From Gemmataceae bacterium (GTDB lineage Bacteria; Planctomycetota; Planctomycetia; Gemmatales; Gemmataceae), in NCBI GenBank assembly GCA_019636445.1, contig JAHBXO010000014.1:1-64000 (forward strand): DNA of 64,000 bases, read 5' to 3'. Made by a program: the position numbers and the translations under genes. The notes beneath the pieces are model-generated. The model did not search any database. It had not been told where the DNA came from and saw only the letters and a program-made list of their open reading frames with translations. Positions 28,586-40,977 of this stretch are shown in pieces. Positions within the stretch are counted from its first letter, which is position 1, and the number at the start of each line of letters is the position of its first letter.

Positions 28586-30037
28586 ATGTTCGCAATCGCG
28601 TCGTCGTTGGAATACCTCGTGACCATGGCGTTCGGGTCGGACGACCTCACGCCCTACTCAGCCCAGTACACCTGGAATTCCAACCAGATGGCACATGCCA
28701 TGATGGGGTTCTGTCTGGCCGTGTGCTGGTTGACTTTCGTCATTTCGTGGCATCCCGGCCGCTTCCGCAAGGCCGAGCGCACGGCGGCTCCGTTGTCGCC
28801 GCTGGGGCGCGTGCGCCGTTGGTTCCGGGAACTGCCGATGGACGCCTACGTCGTCGCGCTGTTCGCCACGATCCCCGCCAAGGAAGTCGTCGATATCGTG
28901 CTGGATCGCGGCCTCTTCGCCCGATCCCCGGTCCAGCCGAACCAGTCGAGCCTCCTGTTCGATTCGGTTACCGACACGTCGTTCTGGTGGTCCGGGATGT
29001 TTCTGGCCGCCGCGGTCCTGGCGCTGTTCACGAAGGAGGAGCGCGGCTTGCGCGTCGCGATCCCCGTGACGGGTCTGGCGTCGTGCGTTTTGTTCTGGGT
29101 CTATGTGGCCGGCGGCGTCTGGCAGAACCAGAAGCAAACGTTTGATGTCTCCGGCATGCCGTTCAACTACACACGACTCGCCGTGCTGCCGGGCCGGAAC
29201 GAAGTCCACTTCGCGGAAACATCGCCGACGAAATGGCCGGAACTGGAAGCGTTCCGCGCGCAGGTTGTGGCGGCACCTCGTTCGGCTCGACCGCCGCAGG
29301 CGCACTATGTCATCTTCGGCGGCACGCCGGTCCAGCGTTCGAAACTCGCCGTTGCGATGGGCTGCGAATTCGCGTTCAAACTGAGGGACAACCGGCGGTA
29401 TGTCGACAATGCGCAAGCCCTGCGCGTGATGTACCTGACGGCCGTCGGGGCGCTCGAACGCCCTGAAACGCTTCTGGACGTCGATGCCGACCGGCTGGAA
29501 TGCGTCATCATCGACGATCTGGACGTGAGCACCAAGCTGCCATCAAACGTCTCGGACGAGAACCTTTTTCGGTTTTATCGTGATGCTGCCGAAGCGCCGA
29601 CGCCGCGCCCGACGGTCCCGGATGCCACCGGAACCACGGGACGCTCCCCGAACCTGCCGAGATCGAAGCCGACCGTGACGATTCCCAAGCTCGATTTCGA
29701 CAAGCTGAACCGGTCTCGAATGATTCCCATACCGGAAGCCCGCACGAAACAAGCCGAGGTTGAAGTGCCGAAGGCCGACATCGAGAAGCTCGCTCCACCG
29801 CGCACGCCGCGGACGGTCGCGCCCGACGCGGTTCAGGAGGCCAAGGAGGAGTTGGAAGCCCGCGTCGCGGCGTTGAACTCGCTAGGGGGGCCAAGGCGAA
29901 ACTGCCAGACGGGGCGAAACCGGAAGATGGCGGCATCAGCACCGTCTGGGTCCTGGCCGGGCACCCGGGCACGAGCGAGTCGACGCGGACGGCCTGGGGC
30001 GTCCGCCGGAAGTTCTGGATCCGGGAGATTGCGATGA
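28586..30037 (+). CDS. Membrane protein of unknown function, apparent frameshift near the end
   Basis: 483 aa as read. About four membrane helices lie in the first 190 residues (MMGFCLAVCWLTFVISW; VVALFATIPAKEVVDIV; WWSGMFLAAAVLALF; GLASCVLFWVYVAGG). They are followed by a soluble domain (about 200-325, with YVIFGGTP and ECVIIDDLDV) and a Pro/charged linker. I do not recognise a family. After residue about 435 the frame turns into Arg/Ser/Gly-rich sequence unlike the rest (see the separate entry for the tail), so the annotated C-terminus is probably wrong. The gene is divergent from the FHA-LuxR regulator (130 bp). Confidence 0.65.
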   Translation: MFAIASSLEYLVTMAFGSDDLTPYSAQYTWNSNQMAHAMMGFCLAVCWLTFVISWHPGRFRKAERTAAPLSPLGRVRRWFRELPMDAYVVALFATIPAKEVVDIVLDRGLFARSPVQPNQSSLLFDSVTDTSFWWSGMFLAAAVLALFTKEERGLRVAIPVTGLASCVLFWVYVAGGVWQNQKQTFDVSGMPFNYTRLAVLPGRNEVHFAETSPTKWPELEAFRAQVVAAPRSARPPQAHYVIFGGTPVQRSKLAVAMGCEFAFKLRDNRRYVDNAQALRVMYLTAVGALERPETLLDVDADRLECVIIDDLDVSTKLPSNVSDENLFRFYRDAAEAPTPRPTVPDATGTTGRSPNLPRSKPTVTIPKLDFDKLNRSRMIPIPEARTKQAEVEVPKADIEKLAPPRTPRTVAPDAVQEAKEELEARVAALNSLGGPRRNCQTGRNRKMAASAPSGSWPGTRARASRRGRPGASAGSSGSGRLR

Positions 30038-30111
30038 TCCTCGGCGTCAAAGAGACTGAACTCAAGATCATCGAACTGGTCGACCGACCATCCGATGCCG
30101 CCCAACCGTGA
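29885..30111 (+). other. Out-of-frame continuation of the membrane protein after a run of six G
   Basis: At the GGGGGG run (29885-29890), moving to the next frame gives a convincing protein tail of about 73 residues that ends at TGA 30109-30111: AKLPDGAKPEDGG, STVWVLAGHPGTSEST, KFWIREIAMILGVKETELK, IIELVDRPSDAAQP. It has ordinary composition and a helix-like end. The 0-frame product over the same bases is Arg/Ser-rich. A seventh G would join the two. Causes could be a base-calling or assembly error in a homopolymer, a real mutation, or slippage during transcription or translation. Confidence 0.7.
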
Positions 30112-30140
30112 AAGGATTGTGTCCTGAAAATCAAGGCGGT

Positions 30141-31196
30141 TCAGCAAATCCGGGGGAGTTGCTCGCCCATGGAGGTCGAGACGATTCTCCGACCACCGAT
30201 CGCCGTGCGGGCGACCACGAGTTTCGAATGCTTGTCCGTCATGCATCCGATTACCGCGGCCCGGGTGCCGAGCGGATGCCGACGCATTGTCGCCAGAAGT
30301 ATCTCGGCCGAGCCGGCCGGCACCACGGCGACCAGTTTCCCCTCGTTCGCGACCAGCAGCGGGTCGAGGCCGAGCAGGTCGCATGCCGCCCGCACCTCGT
30401 CGTCAATCGGCACGGCCGGCTCGTCGATCTCGATGCCGACATGCGAAGCCGCCGCGATCTCGTTCAGCGTGGCGGCGAGACCGCCGCGCGTCGGATCCCG
30501 CATTGCCCGGAGGTCCGGGCACGCCGACAGCATGTCCGCGACCAGTCCGTTGAGCGCGGCCGTATCGCTGGTGATCCGCGTTTCGAATTCCAATCCTTCC
30601 CGAACGCACAGGATGGCGACTCCGTGGTTGCCCACCGGCCCGGACACCACGACGACGTCGCCCAGTTTCGCCCGCTCAATGCCGACGTTCACACCGTCGG
30701 GCACCACGCCGACGCCGGCGGTGGTGATGTAGCAACCATCGCCGTGCCCGCGATCCACGACTTTCGTATCTCCGCACACGATCGCCACGCCCGCCGCTCG
30801 CGCCGCTGCCGCCATGCGATCGACGATCCGCCCGAGTTCGGCGAGCGGCAGGCCTTCCTCCAGGATGAACCCGGCGGACAAGTAGAGCGGTTTCGCCCCG
30901 CACATGGCGAGGTCGTTGACGGTGCCGTTCACCGCCAGGTCGCCGACGCAACCGCCGGGGAAGAACAGTGGGCGGACGACATAGGAATCGGTGGTGAACG
31001 CCAGCCGGCCGGCCACGGGTGGGAGGACTGCGGCGTCGCCGAGTCGCGCCAGAGCCTCATTACGGAACGCGGGGAGGAAGAGATGCTCGACCAGTTCGGC
31101 CGACAGCTTTCCGCCGCCGCCGTGCCCCATCACGATGTGCGGGTAATCCCGCAACGGTAGCGGACAGGTCCAGCCGTCGGGGTTCAGGTCGGGCAC
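30141..31196 (-). CDS. hypE: [NiFe]-hydrogenase maturation protein HypE
   Basis: 351 aa. HypE dehydrates the carbamoyl group on its own C-terminal Cys to make the cyanide ligand of the hydrogenase iron. The sequence shows the AIR-synthase-like fold with [20 protein letters not shown] near the start, [31 protein letters not shown] and [16 protein letters not shown]. It ends in the diagnostic PRIC, with the modified Cys as last residue. The start is a GTG at 31196, overlapping the end of hypD by 13 bp. An open frame continues upstream through hypD but reads as unconserved sequence. Last gene of the leftward hydrogenase-maturation operon. Confidence 0.96.
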   Translation of the reverse strand: MPDLNPDGWTCPLPLRDYPHIVMGHGGGGKLSAELVEHLFLPAFRNEALARLGDAAVLPPVAGRLAFTTDSYVVRPLFFPGGCVGDLAVNGTVNDLAMCGAKPLYLSAGFILEEGLPLAELGRIVDRMAAAARAAGVAIVCGDTKVVDRGHGDGCYITTAGVGVVPDGVNVGIERAKLGDVVVVSGPVGNHGVAILCVREGLEFETRITSDTAALNGLVADMLSACPDLRAMRDPTRGGLAATLNEIAAASHVGIEIDEPAVPIDDEVRAACDLLGLDPLLVANEGKLVAVVPAGSAEILLATMRRHPLGTRAAVIGCMTDKHSKLVVARTAIGGRRIVSTSMGEQLPRIC

Positions 31197-32305
31197 GTCG
31201 CACGCTCCGTGCCGAGGGCGATCAATCGGCCGTAGTGGAAGTACGCGGCGCACGCTCCTTCGCTCGAAACCATCGTCGCGCCGAGCGGCGTGCGTGGGGT
31301 GCAGGCGCTGCCGAATGCCGGGCACTGGTTCGGCTTGAGCGTGCCGCGAAGCACTTCGCCACTGCGGCACAACGGCGATTCGACCGAGCGGATGTCGTGG
31401 ACCGCGAACCGTTCCTCGGCGTCGATTCGGCGGTACTCGCTCTTCAGCCTCCAGCCGCTGGCCGGGATGGTGCCGATTCCCCGCCACTCGCGGTCGCACA
31501 CTTCGAACACCTCGGCGAGCATCGCCTGGGCTGGCCGGTTGCCCTCGAACGTTACCGCGCGGGGGTAGGCGTTTTCCACGACATGCGTGCCGGCTTCGAG
31601 TTGCAGCACCGCCCGACGGATGCCGTCGAGCAAGTCCAGCGGCTCGAACCCGGTGACGACAATCGGCACACGGAACCGCTCGGCCAGCGGCGGGTACTGG
31701 TAGTAGCCCATCACACTGCACACGTGCCCCGCGGCAAGGATCGACTGCACGCGGTTGGTGGGCGACGAAAGAACCGCTTCAATCGCCGGCGGGACGAGCA
31801 CGTGCGACACCAGCAGCGAGAAGTTGGTCAGTCCCAGCCGCTTCGCCTGATGCGCGGCCATCGCGTTCGCCGGGGCGGTGGTCTCGAACCCGATGGCGAA
31901 GAATACCACTTGCCGGGAAGGGTTCTCCTTCGCCAACCGGACCGCGTCGAGCGGCGAGTAGACCACACGCACGTCGGCGCCGCGGGCTTTCACCGCGAAC
32001 AGATCTTCCCGTGTGCCGGGGACGCGGAGCATGTCGCCGAAGCTGCAGAAGATGACGCCCGGCAAGGCGGCGATGGCCAGCGCCTTGTCGATGAGCGAAA
32101 CCGGCGTGACGCACACCGGGCAGCCGGGGCCGTGGATGAGTTCGACTTCGGCCGGCAGCAATTGGTCGATGCCGTTGCGGATGATCGAGTGCGTCTGCCC
32201 GCCGCACACTTCCATGATCGCCCAGGGGCGTGTGACGGCGGCTCGGATCTCGGCCGCCAGCCGTTGCGCCAGGTCCCCGTCGCGGAACTCGGTGAGGTAT
32301 TTCAC
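31184..32305 (-). CDS. hypD: [NiFe]-hydrogenase maturation protein HypD
   Basis: 373 aa. HypD, with HypC, is the scaffold on which Fe(CN)2CO is built; it carries a [4Fe-4S] cluster and redox-active Cys. Landmarks: [88 protein letters not shown] and the C-terminal Cys region ([23 protein letters not shown]). The GTG start at 32305 overlaps the hypC stop in GTGA, indicating translational coupling. Length is as expected. Confidence 0.97.
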   Translation of the reverse strand: MKYLTEFRDGDLAQRLAAEIRAAVTRPWAIMEVCGGQTHSIIRNGIDQLLPAEVELIHGPGCPVCVTPVSLIDKALAIAALPGVIFCSFGDMLRVPGTREDLFAVKARGADVRVVYSPLDAVRLAKENPSRQVVFFAIGFETTAPANAMAAHQAKRLGLTNFSLLVSHVLVPPAIEAVLSSPTNRVQSILAAGHVCSVMGYYQYPPLAERFRVPIVVTGFEPLDLLDGIRRAVLQLEAGTHVVENAYPRAVTFEGNRPAQAMLAEVFEVCDREWRGIGTIPASGWRLKSEYRRIDAEERFAVHDIRSVESPLCRSGEVLRGTLKPNQCPAFGSACTPRTPLGATMVSSEGACAAYFHYGRLIALGTERATCPT

Positions 32306-32556
32306 CCCGTTTCCTCCCCGAGTTCGTCGGACAGCGCGCCCATCGCGGCAAACGCGCGGAGCGTCTCGGCCGCGGTGGCTTCGTCGACTTTGCTGATGGC
32401 GAAGCCGGCATGAATCACGGCATATTCGCCTTCCTCGACATCTGGCAGATACGCCAGACAAACATCTTTCACCACGCCGCCAAAGTTGAGCTTGCCCATC
32501 CGCACGCCGTCGGACTCGTACACCGTTTGGACACGACCGGGAATCGCGAGGCACAT
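32302..32556 (-). CDS. hypC: [NiFe]-hydrogenase assembly chaperone HypC
   Basis: 84 aa from the ATG at 32556. The N-terminal MCLAIPGRV motif has Cys2, which binds the iron complex and the large-subunit precursor. [27 protein letters not shown] is the usual OB-fold core. It hands the Fe(CN)2CO group from HypD to HoxH. Two bases separate it from the hypB stop, and it overlaps hypD by 4 bp. Confidence 0.96.
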   Translation of the reverse strand: MCLAIPGRVQTVYESDGVRMGKLNFGGVVKDVCLAYLPDVEEGEYAVIHAGFAISKVDEATAAETLRAFAAMGALSDELGEETG

Positions 32557-32558
32557 GC

Positions 32559-33224
32559 TTAACCCTCCGAGCCGCGGCGGGATTCGAGGAACGCCAGCCA
32601 CTCGTCCAGGCCGTCACCCGTCTTGGCCGAGAGGCGGAGAATCGGCAGTCCCGGCCGCACGGCGCGGAGGTTCCGCACGGCCTCGACGGAATCGAACTCG
32701 CACGCGGTGGCGAGGTCGCACTTCGTGATGATGGCGGCGTCGGCGGTGTTGAACAGCATCGGATACTTGAGCGGCTTGTCTTCCCCCTCGGTGACGGAGA
32801 GCAGCGCCAGGCGCAGCGACTCGCCCAGATCGTAGCTGGCCGTACACACGAGATTGCCGACGTTCTCCACGAAAAGGTAGTCGTGATCGGCCAGAACCCA
32901 CCCTCCGAGGTGTCGGCCGACCATGTCGGCCTCCAGGTGGCAGAGACCGTGGGTGTTGATCTGCCGAACCGGCGCGCCGCTGCGGGCGAGTCGAACGGCG
33001 TCGTTGTCGGTCGCGAGGTCGCCGACCAGTGCGGCCGGTCGGTGGCCGCGATCCCGCAGGGCGGAGAGGGTTCGCTCCAGCAGCAGCGTCTTTCCGGTGC
33101 CGGGACCGGACACCAGATTGACCACGAAGGTGCCGGCGGCGGCGAACTCGGCCCGCAGCGCGGCGGCGATCGCGTCGTTCTTCTTCAACAGGCCCTGGCG
33201 GACCTGCACGATGCGAGGGGGCAT
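32559..33224 (-). CDS. hypB: Hydrogenase nickel-insertion GTPase HypB
   Basis: 221 aa from the ATG at 33224. The SIMIBI-class GTPase has P-loop GPGTGKT (residues 40-46), a Walker-type [25 protein letters not shown] and the guanine motif ITKCDLA (TKxD). It powers Ni delivery to the large subunit together with HypA. It lacks the N-terminal His-rich nickel-storage stretch and the CxxCGC metal site of some HypB proteins, so it is the minimal form. It starts one base after the hypA stop. Confidence 0.96.
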   Translation of the reverse strand: MPPRIVQVRQGLLKKNDAIAAALRAEFAAAGTFVVNLVSGPGTGKTLLLERTLSALRDRGHRPAALVGDLATDNDAVRLARSGAPVRQINTHGLCHLEADMVGRHLGGWVLADHDYLFVENVGNLVCTASYDLGESLRLALLSVTEGEDKPLKYPMLFNTADAAIITKCDLATACEFDSVEAVRNLRAVRPGLPILRLSAKTGDGLDEWLAFLESRRGSEG

Positions 33225-33225
33225 G

Positions 33226-33567
33226 TCACTCCACCTCGATGGATTCGAGTTCAATTTCGCGACCGGTACGGACATCGGCGGTCGGCGTATCGCACTGGGG
33301 GCAACAGAACCGCTGCAGGCTCGGCAGTTCGACAATCCCACATCGGGGGCAGACGACCTTTACCGACACCGGATGGATCTCGAGTCTCGCCTGGGCCAGC
33401 AACGTGTCGGCGGCGGCCACGTCGAACGCGAACCGCAGGGCCTCTTCGGCCACGCCGGACAGCGCGCCGATCTTCACGACCACCGCCGTCACCCGCTTCG
33501 CATCGGCGGCGCGGGCCGCCTCCTCGGCAGTCTGCACGAGTTGCACGGCCAACGACAGTTCGTGCAT
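33226..33567 (-). CDS. hypA: Hydrogenase nickel-incorporation protein HypA
   Basis: 113 aa from the ATG at 33567 (GGGAG upstream). MHELSLAV gives His2 as nickel ligand. The zinc site is two CxxC pairs (VCPRCG and CCPQCD) near residues 72-92. It works with HypB to insert Ni into HoxH. The start lies 19 bp after the hypF stop, in the same direction. Confidence 0.96.
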   Translation of the reverse strand: MHELSLAVQLVQTAEEAARAADAKRVTAVVVKIGALSGVAEEALRFAFDVAAADTLLAQARLEIHPVSVKVVCPRCGIVELPSLQRFCCPQCDTPTADVRTGREIELESIEVE

Positions 33568-33586
33568 TCCCACATCTCCCGTGCGG

Positions 33587-35836
33587 TCATCTTATCCCGC
33601 CGGCGATCACTGCCTGACCAAGAGAAAGTCCTCCGTCGTTGCACGGCACCTGCCGGTGGGTCAGCGCGGTTCGCCCGTCGGCCTGCAAGCGATGGGAAAC
33701 GAGGTTGAGGAGTGTGACGTTCTGAAACACTCCGCCGGTCAGTCCGACTATCGGTGCGTTCAGCCTGAAGGCGATGTCCCGGATCATCTCGGCGATGGTG
33801 ACGTGAAAGCGGGACGCGATGAGTCGAACGGGAACGCGAGTACGAAGGTCGGCAACGATGGCGGCGAGCAAAGGCCTGGGGTCGAGGACGAGGGGGTCGA
33901 CGCCCGTCGTTGCGAACGGGTACGACTCCGCCACTTCATCGACCAGCGCTTCCAATTCCATCGCTGCCTGTCCCTCAAAGTTCACCACGTGGCGGACGCC
34001 GAGGAGCGAAGCGACGGCGTCGAACAGCCGGCCCATGCTGCTGGTTGGAACGCAGTTCACGTTTCGTTGCAGTTGCTGCCGCAGCACCCGTTGTTCGGCC
34101 GACGGACTGGCGGCGACGCACGGCAGGTCGTCGCTCCACGGCAGGCCGGCCGCGCAAAGGTGAGCGAGTGCCACACGGTATGGCCTCCGAATGGCGGCAT
34201 CCCCGCCGGGAAGCGGGACGTACTTCAAATGACCGACTCGTTCGATGCGGTCGCCGTCCGCGAGGAAGAACTCGCCGCCCCAGATCGACCCATCGGTGCC
34301 ATACCCGGTACCGTCGAAGCAGGCGACGAGGACTGGAGTGCCATTCACGTTCGCATCGACCAACAGCGAGGCCACGTGGGCGTGGTGGTGTTGGATGCGG
34401 ACCAGCGGAATGCCACGGCGTTCGGCGAACCGGGCCGCCCAGTCGGCTGACAGATAACCGGGGTGCAGGTCGCAGGCGATCCGATCCGGCGCGATGCGGA
34501 ACAGGTCGAGCAGGTGTTCGGCGGCGCGGTCGAGCGCGGCCAATGTGTCCGGGCTTTCCACGTCGCCGAGATGCTGGCCGAGGTACGCGCGATCGCCGGA
34601 CGTCACGCAGAGCGTCGCCTTCAACTCCCCGCCAACGGCCAAGACCGATTTGCCAGACCGGGGCAGTTTCACCGGCAGCGGGGCGTACCCGCGGGAACGG
34701 CGGATCGGGTACTCGCGGCCGGCGAACACCCTGATCACGGAATCGTCGCACGCCGAATGGATGTCGCGGTCGTGCATCAGGAACGCATCTGCCAGTTCGC
34801 CCAGCCGCTCGCGGGCCTCGGTGTTGTCCCTCGCGATCGGTTCGTCGCTGCGGTTGCCGGAGGTCATCACCAGCGGACGATCACCAAGCAACAAATGGTG
34901 GAGCGGCGAGTACGGCAGCATCAGGCCGATGGTGCGCAGGTCGGGGGCGACGCCGTCTATCACGCCACCCTGGCCCGGGTGCCGTTCCAGCATGACGATC
35001 GGCCGCTCCGGACCGGTCAGCACGGCCGCATGGTCATCGTTGATCGCGGCGAACCGTTTCGCCATGTCGACGTCCTTCACCAAGACGGCGAATGGTTTAT
35101 CCATGCGTCCTTTGCGCTCCCGCAGCCTCGCCACCGCGCAGGCGTTCGTCGCGTCGCACGCCAGGTGAAACCCGCCGATGCCCTTCACGGCCAGAATGCC
35201 GCCGCCGTCCAGCACCCGGACCGCGGTACGGATCGCGTCGTCGCGTTCGATCCGCGTGGCATCATCGGATTCCAACCAGACCTTCGGCCCACAGGCTGGA
35301 CAGGCGATTGGTTGGGCGTGGAATCGGCGGTTGGCCGGGTCGTGGTACTCCCGCTCGCAGTCCGCACAAAGGGCGAATCCGGCCAGCGTCGTCGCCGGCC
35401 GGTCGTAGGGCAGGCTGCGAATGATGGTGAACCGCGGGCCGCAGTGGCAACAATTGATGAACGGATAGCGGTAGCGACGGTCGGTCGGGTCGAACAACTC
35501 CCGCAAGCAGTCGGCACAGGTGGCGATGTCGGCCGGGATCGAACTGCTTCGATCGGTGGTCGTCTGGCTCGGACGAATGGTGAAAACGGTTTCCGGGATC
35601 GCGGGCCGTTCGATGGATTCGACACGATGGACGCGGGCGAGCGGCGGTGAGTGGGCCGACAGATCCTGCACGAACCGTTCGACTTGTTCGGCCTCGCCTT
35701 GGACTTCGACGATCACACCGGCGGAATCGTTGCCGACGTAGCCGGTGAGGCCGTGCCGCACGGCGAGTTGGTAGACGAACGGGCGGAAGCCGACGCCTTG
35801 GACGACGCCCCACACGGTCAGCCGACGCCTCACCAT
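33587..35836 (-). CDS. hypF: Carbamoyltransferase HypF
   Basis: 749 aa from the ATG at 35836. It makes the carbamoyl group from carbamoyl phosphate and ATP and passes it to HypE for cyanide synthesis. All domains are in order: acylphosphatase (1-90; VWGVVQGVGFRPFVYQLA), two zinc-finger-like Cys pairs sets (CADCLREL, CCHCGPRF, CADCEREY, CPACGP; about 105-185), YrdC-like domain (about 195-380; GGILAVKGIGGFHLACDA) and Kae1-like domain (about 390-749; VRIQHHHAHVASLLVD, GLTGGVFQNVTLLNL). The start overlaps the stop of the dihydroorotate-dehydrogenase-like gene by 7 bp. Full length, no defects seen. Confidence 0.96.
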   Translation of the reverse strand: MVRRRLTVWGVVQGVGFRPFVYQLAVRHGLTGYVGNDSAGVIVEVQGEAEQVERFVQDLSAHSPPLARVHRVESIERPAIPETVFTIRPSQTTTDRSSSIPADIATCADCLRELFDPTDRRYRYPFINCCHCGPRFTIIRSLPYDRPATTLAGFALCADCEREYHDPANRRFHAQPIACPACGPKVWLESDDATRIERDDAIRTAVRVLDGGGILAVKGIGGFHLACDATNACAVARLRERKGRMDKPFAVLVKDVDMAKRFAAINDDHAAVLTGPERPIVMLERHPGQGGVIDGVAPDLRTIGLMLPYSPLHHLLLGDRPLVMTSGNRSDEPIARDNTEARERLGELADAFLMHDRDIHSACDDSVIRVFAGREYPIRRSRGYAPLPVKLPRSGKSVLAVGGELKATLCVTSGDRAYLGQHLGDVESPDTLAALDRAAEHLLDLFRIAPDRIACDLHPGYLSADWAARFAERRGIPLVRIQHHHAHVASLLVDANVNGTPVLVACFDGTGYGTDGSIWGGEFFLADGDRIERVGHLKYVPLPGGDAAIRRPYRVALAHLCAAGLPWSDDLPCVAASPSAEQRVLRQQLQRNVNCVPTSSMGRLFDAVASLLGVRHVVNFEGQAAMELEALVDEVAESYPFATTGVDPLVLDPRPLLAAIVADLRTRVPVRLIASRFHVTIAEMIRDIAFRLNAPIVGLTGGVFQNVTLLNLVSHRLQADGRTALTHRQVPCNDGGLSLGQAVIAGGIR

Positions 35837-36830
35837 GTGGGGCCGACGCCTTGCCGGAGGACCCGCATGTAGTTCCCCCGCTCGAAGGCCGTCGGGTCGG
35901 GGACTTTGTTCAGACTCAGGGTTCCCCGCATCTGCGCGATCGACTCGTACTCCTTTTCCTCCAACCAGTGCCGCAGGTCGACGAGGAGTTGTCGGAGATG
36001 GCCGACGCCGAAGCGGAGAAGGGCGGAGGTGAGCATCACCCCGCTCGCTCCGGCCATGATGCACTTGATCACATCACGGGCCGAGTGGACGCCGCCGGTG
36101 ACCGCCAGTTCGATCGGTACCCGTCCGTAGGCGACGCCGACCCAGTGCAGTCTGGTGAGCAATTCGTCGGAGTGGCTCAGCTTCAGGTGCGGCACCGCGT
36201 CCAGGTCGTCGATGTTCAGATCGGGCTGGTAGAAGCGGTTGAAGAGCACGGCGGCGGTCGCGCCGGCTTCGTGAAGGCGGGCGAGCAGGTTGACAGGGGC
36301 GGTGTAGAACGGACTGAGCTTCACCGCGAGCGGAATGCGGATCTGTTGCCGAATCGCCCGCACCAGTTCCATCAGCCGGTCTTCGATCTGCTGGGAGGTC
36401 GTGTTCGGATCGGTCGGAATGTCGTACACGTTGAGTTCAAGTCCGTCCGCGCCGGCCTCTTCGACCAGCCTCGCGTAATGCACCCACCCGCCGGCACTCG
36501 TGCCGTTCAGGCTGGCGAACACCGGACCGCGTACCGCCGCCTTCACTCTCCGCAACTGCTCCAGATAGCCGTCGGGGCCGGTGTTGTACGTCTGCATGTT
36601 CGGGAAGTACGACAGCGACTCGGCGTACGACTCGCTACCGGCCTCGAGGTGATGGTGCAGGTCCAGCGACTCGGATTCGATCTGCTCCTCGAAGAGCGAG
36701 TGCATGACGAAGGCCGCGGCCCCGCTATCCTCGGCCATGCGGACCTGATCGAGGTCGCGCGTGATCGGCGAGGACGACACGATCAGCGGGTTTGGCAAGA
36801 TATGGCCCAGGTAGCAGGCGGTCAGGTCAG

Positions 36831-36834
<4 letters not shown>
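35830..36834 (-). CDS. Dihydroorotate dehydrogenase-like flavoprotein linked to PFOR
   Basis: 334 aa from a GTG at 36834 that overlaps the nifJ stop in GTGA. It is a TIM barrel of the DHOD type: LGHILPNPLIVSSSPITRD, GLELNVYDIP, IPLAVKLSPFY (FMN-contact Lys), AVTGGVHSARDVIKCIMAGA and the C-terminal LNKVPDPTAFERGNYMRVL. This is the DHOD-like class often found next to nifJ in other bacteria, distinct from true PyrD; its reaction is not established. Its position between nifJ and hypF, with overlaps on both sides, argues that it works with pyruvate oxidation or hydrogenase redox chemistry and not pyrimidine synthesis. That role is inference. Confidence 0.85.
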
Positions 36835-40370
<3,536 letters not shown>

Positions 40371-40488
40371 GACCCACTCCTGTGGGAATGGAGAAACATG
40401 AAAGTGGATATCGGAGTCGTATTTCCACCACTGGCACCATATGCTATCCGCGGACAGAAGCAACGAGGCTCTCGCGGGGGACTCCGTC
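40371..40488. promoter_or_regulatory. 118-bp divergent control region between nifJ-hyp and hox operons
   Basis: The region separates the nifJ start (40370) from the hoxE start (40489) and must contain the promoters for two operons of about 10 and 5 kb. I find no clear sigma-70 -35/-10 pair and no sound operator. A TGGCAC at 40432 does not have the sigma-54 spacing. A run of G (40475-40479) serves hoxE as a ribosome binding site. Confidence 0.6.
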
Positions 40489-40977
40489 ATGCCTGCCACG
40501 GCTGCCCCGGTCGATAAACGTCTGAAAATTCTCGATGCCGCCATTCGCAAACTGCAGAACCGGCCCGACACCCTGATTGCCATCCTCCACAAGGCCCAAG
40601 AACTCTACGGCTACCTGGATACGCCGATCCTGTGGCACGTCGCCCGCGCGCTCCGACTGCCGCCCAGCCGCGTTTACGGAACCGCGACCTTTTACCACCT
40701 CTTCAGCCTCAAGCCGCGCGGAGAGCATTCGTGCGTGGTGTGCCTGGGCACCGCGTGCTTCGTGAAGGGGGCCCAATCGCTGGTGGACACGGTCGCCGCG
40801 CGCGCCAACGTGAAGCCGGGTCAGACGACTACCGATGGCAAGGTGTCGTTGCTGGTCGCCCGCTGCATCGGGGCGTGCGGTATCGCCCCGGCGGTGGTGC
40901 TGGATGGCACCACGCATGGACACGTCAGCCCCGACCAACTTTCGGCTCGGTTGGAGGAGTGGACGCATGGATCATGA
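40489..40977 (+). CDS. hoxE: Bidirectional hydrogenase diaphorase subunit HoxE
   Basis: 162 aa from the ATG at 40489; an in-frame ATG at 40441 would add 16 residues. NuoE-like thioredoxin fold with a [2Fe-2S] cluster: Cys in CLGTACFVKGA and CIGACGIAP, and upstream helices with YLDTPILWHVARAL and VYGTATFYHLFSLKPRG. In Hox hydrogenases HoxE is part of the diaphorase module that connects the hydrogenase to NAD(H) or ferredoxin. It overlaps hoxF by 11 bp. Confidence 0.95.
   Translation: MPATAAPVDKRLKILDAAIRKLQNRPDTLIAILHKAQELYGYLDTPILWHVARALRLPPSRVYGTATFYHLFSLKPRGEHSCVVCLGTACFVKGAQSLVDTVAARANVKPGQTTTDGKVSLLVARCIGACGIAPAVVLDGTTHGHVSPDQLSARLEEWTHGS

Noticed and set aside
32306..32617. Long N-terminal extension of HypD (open frame to 32617)
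   Set aside because: It runs antiphase through hypC, is Arg-rich and unlike HypD, and the GTG at 32305 gives a standard start coupled to hypC.
40432..40445. Sigma-54-like TGGCAC...GC element before hoxE
   Set aside because: The distance from GG to GC is 10 bases here, where sigma-54 promoters need 12.
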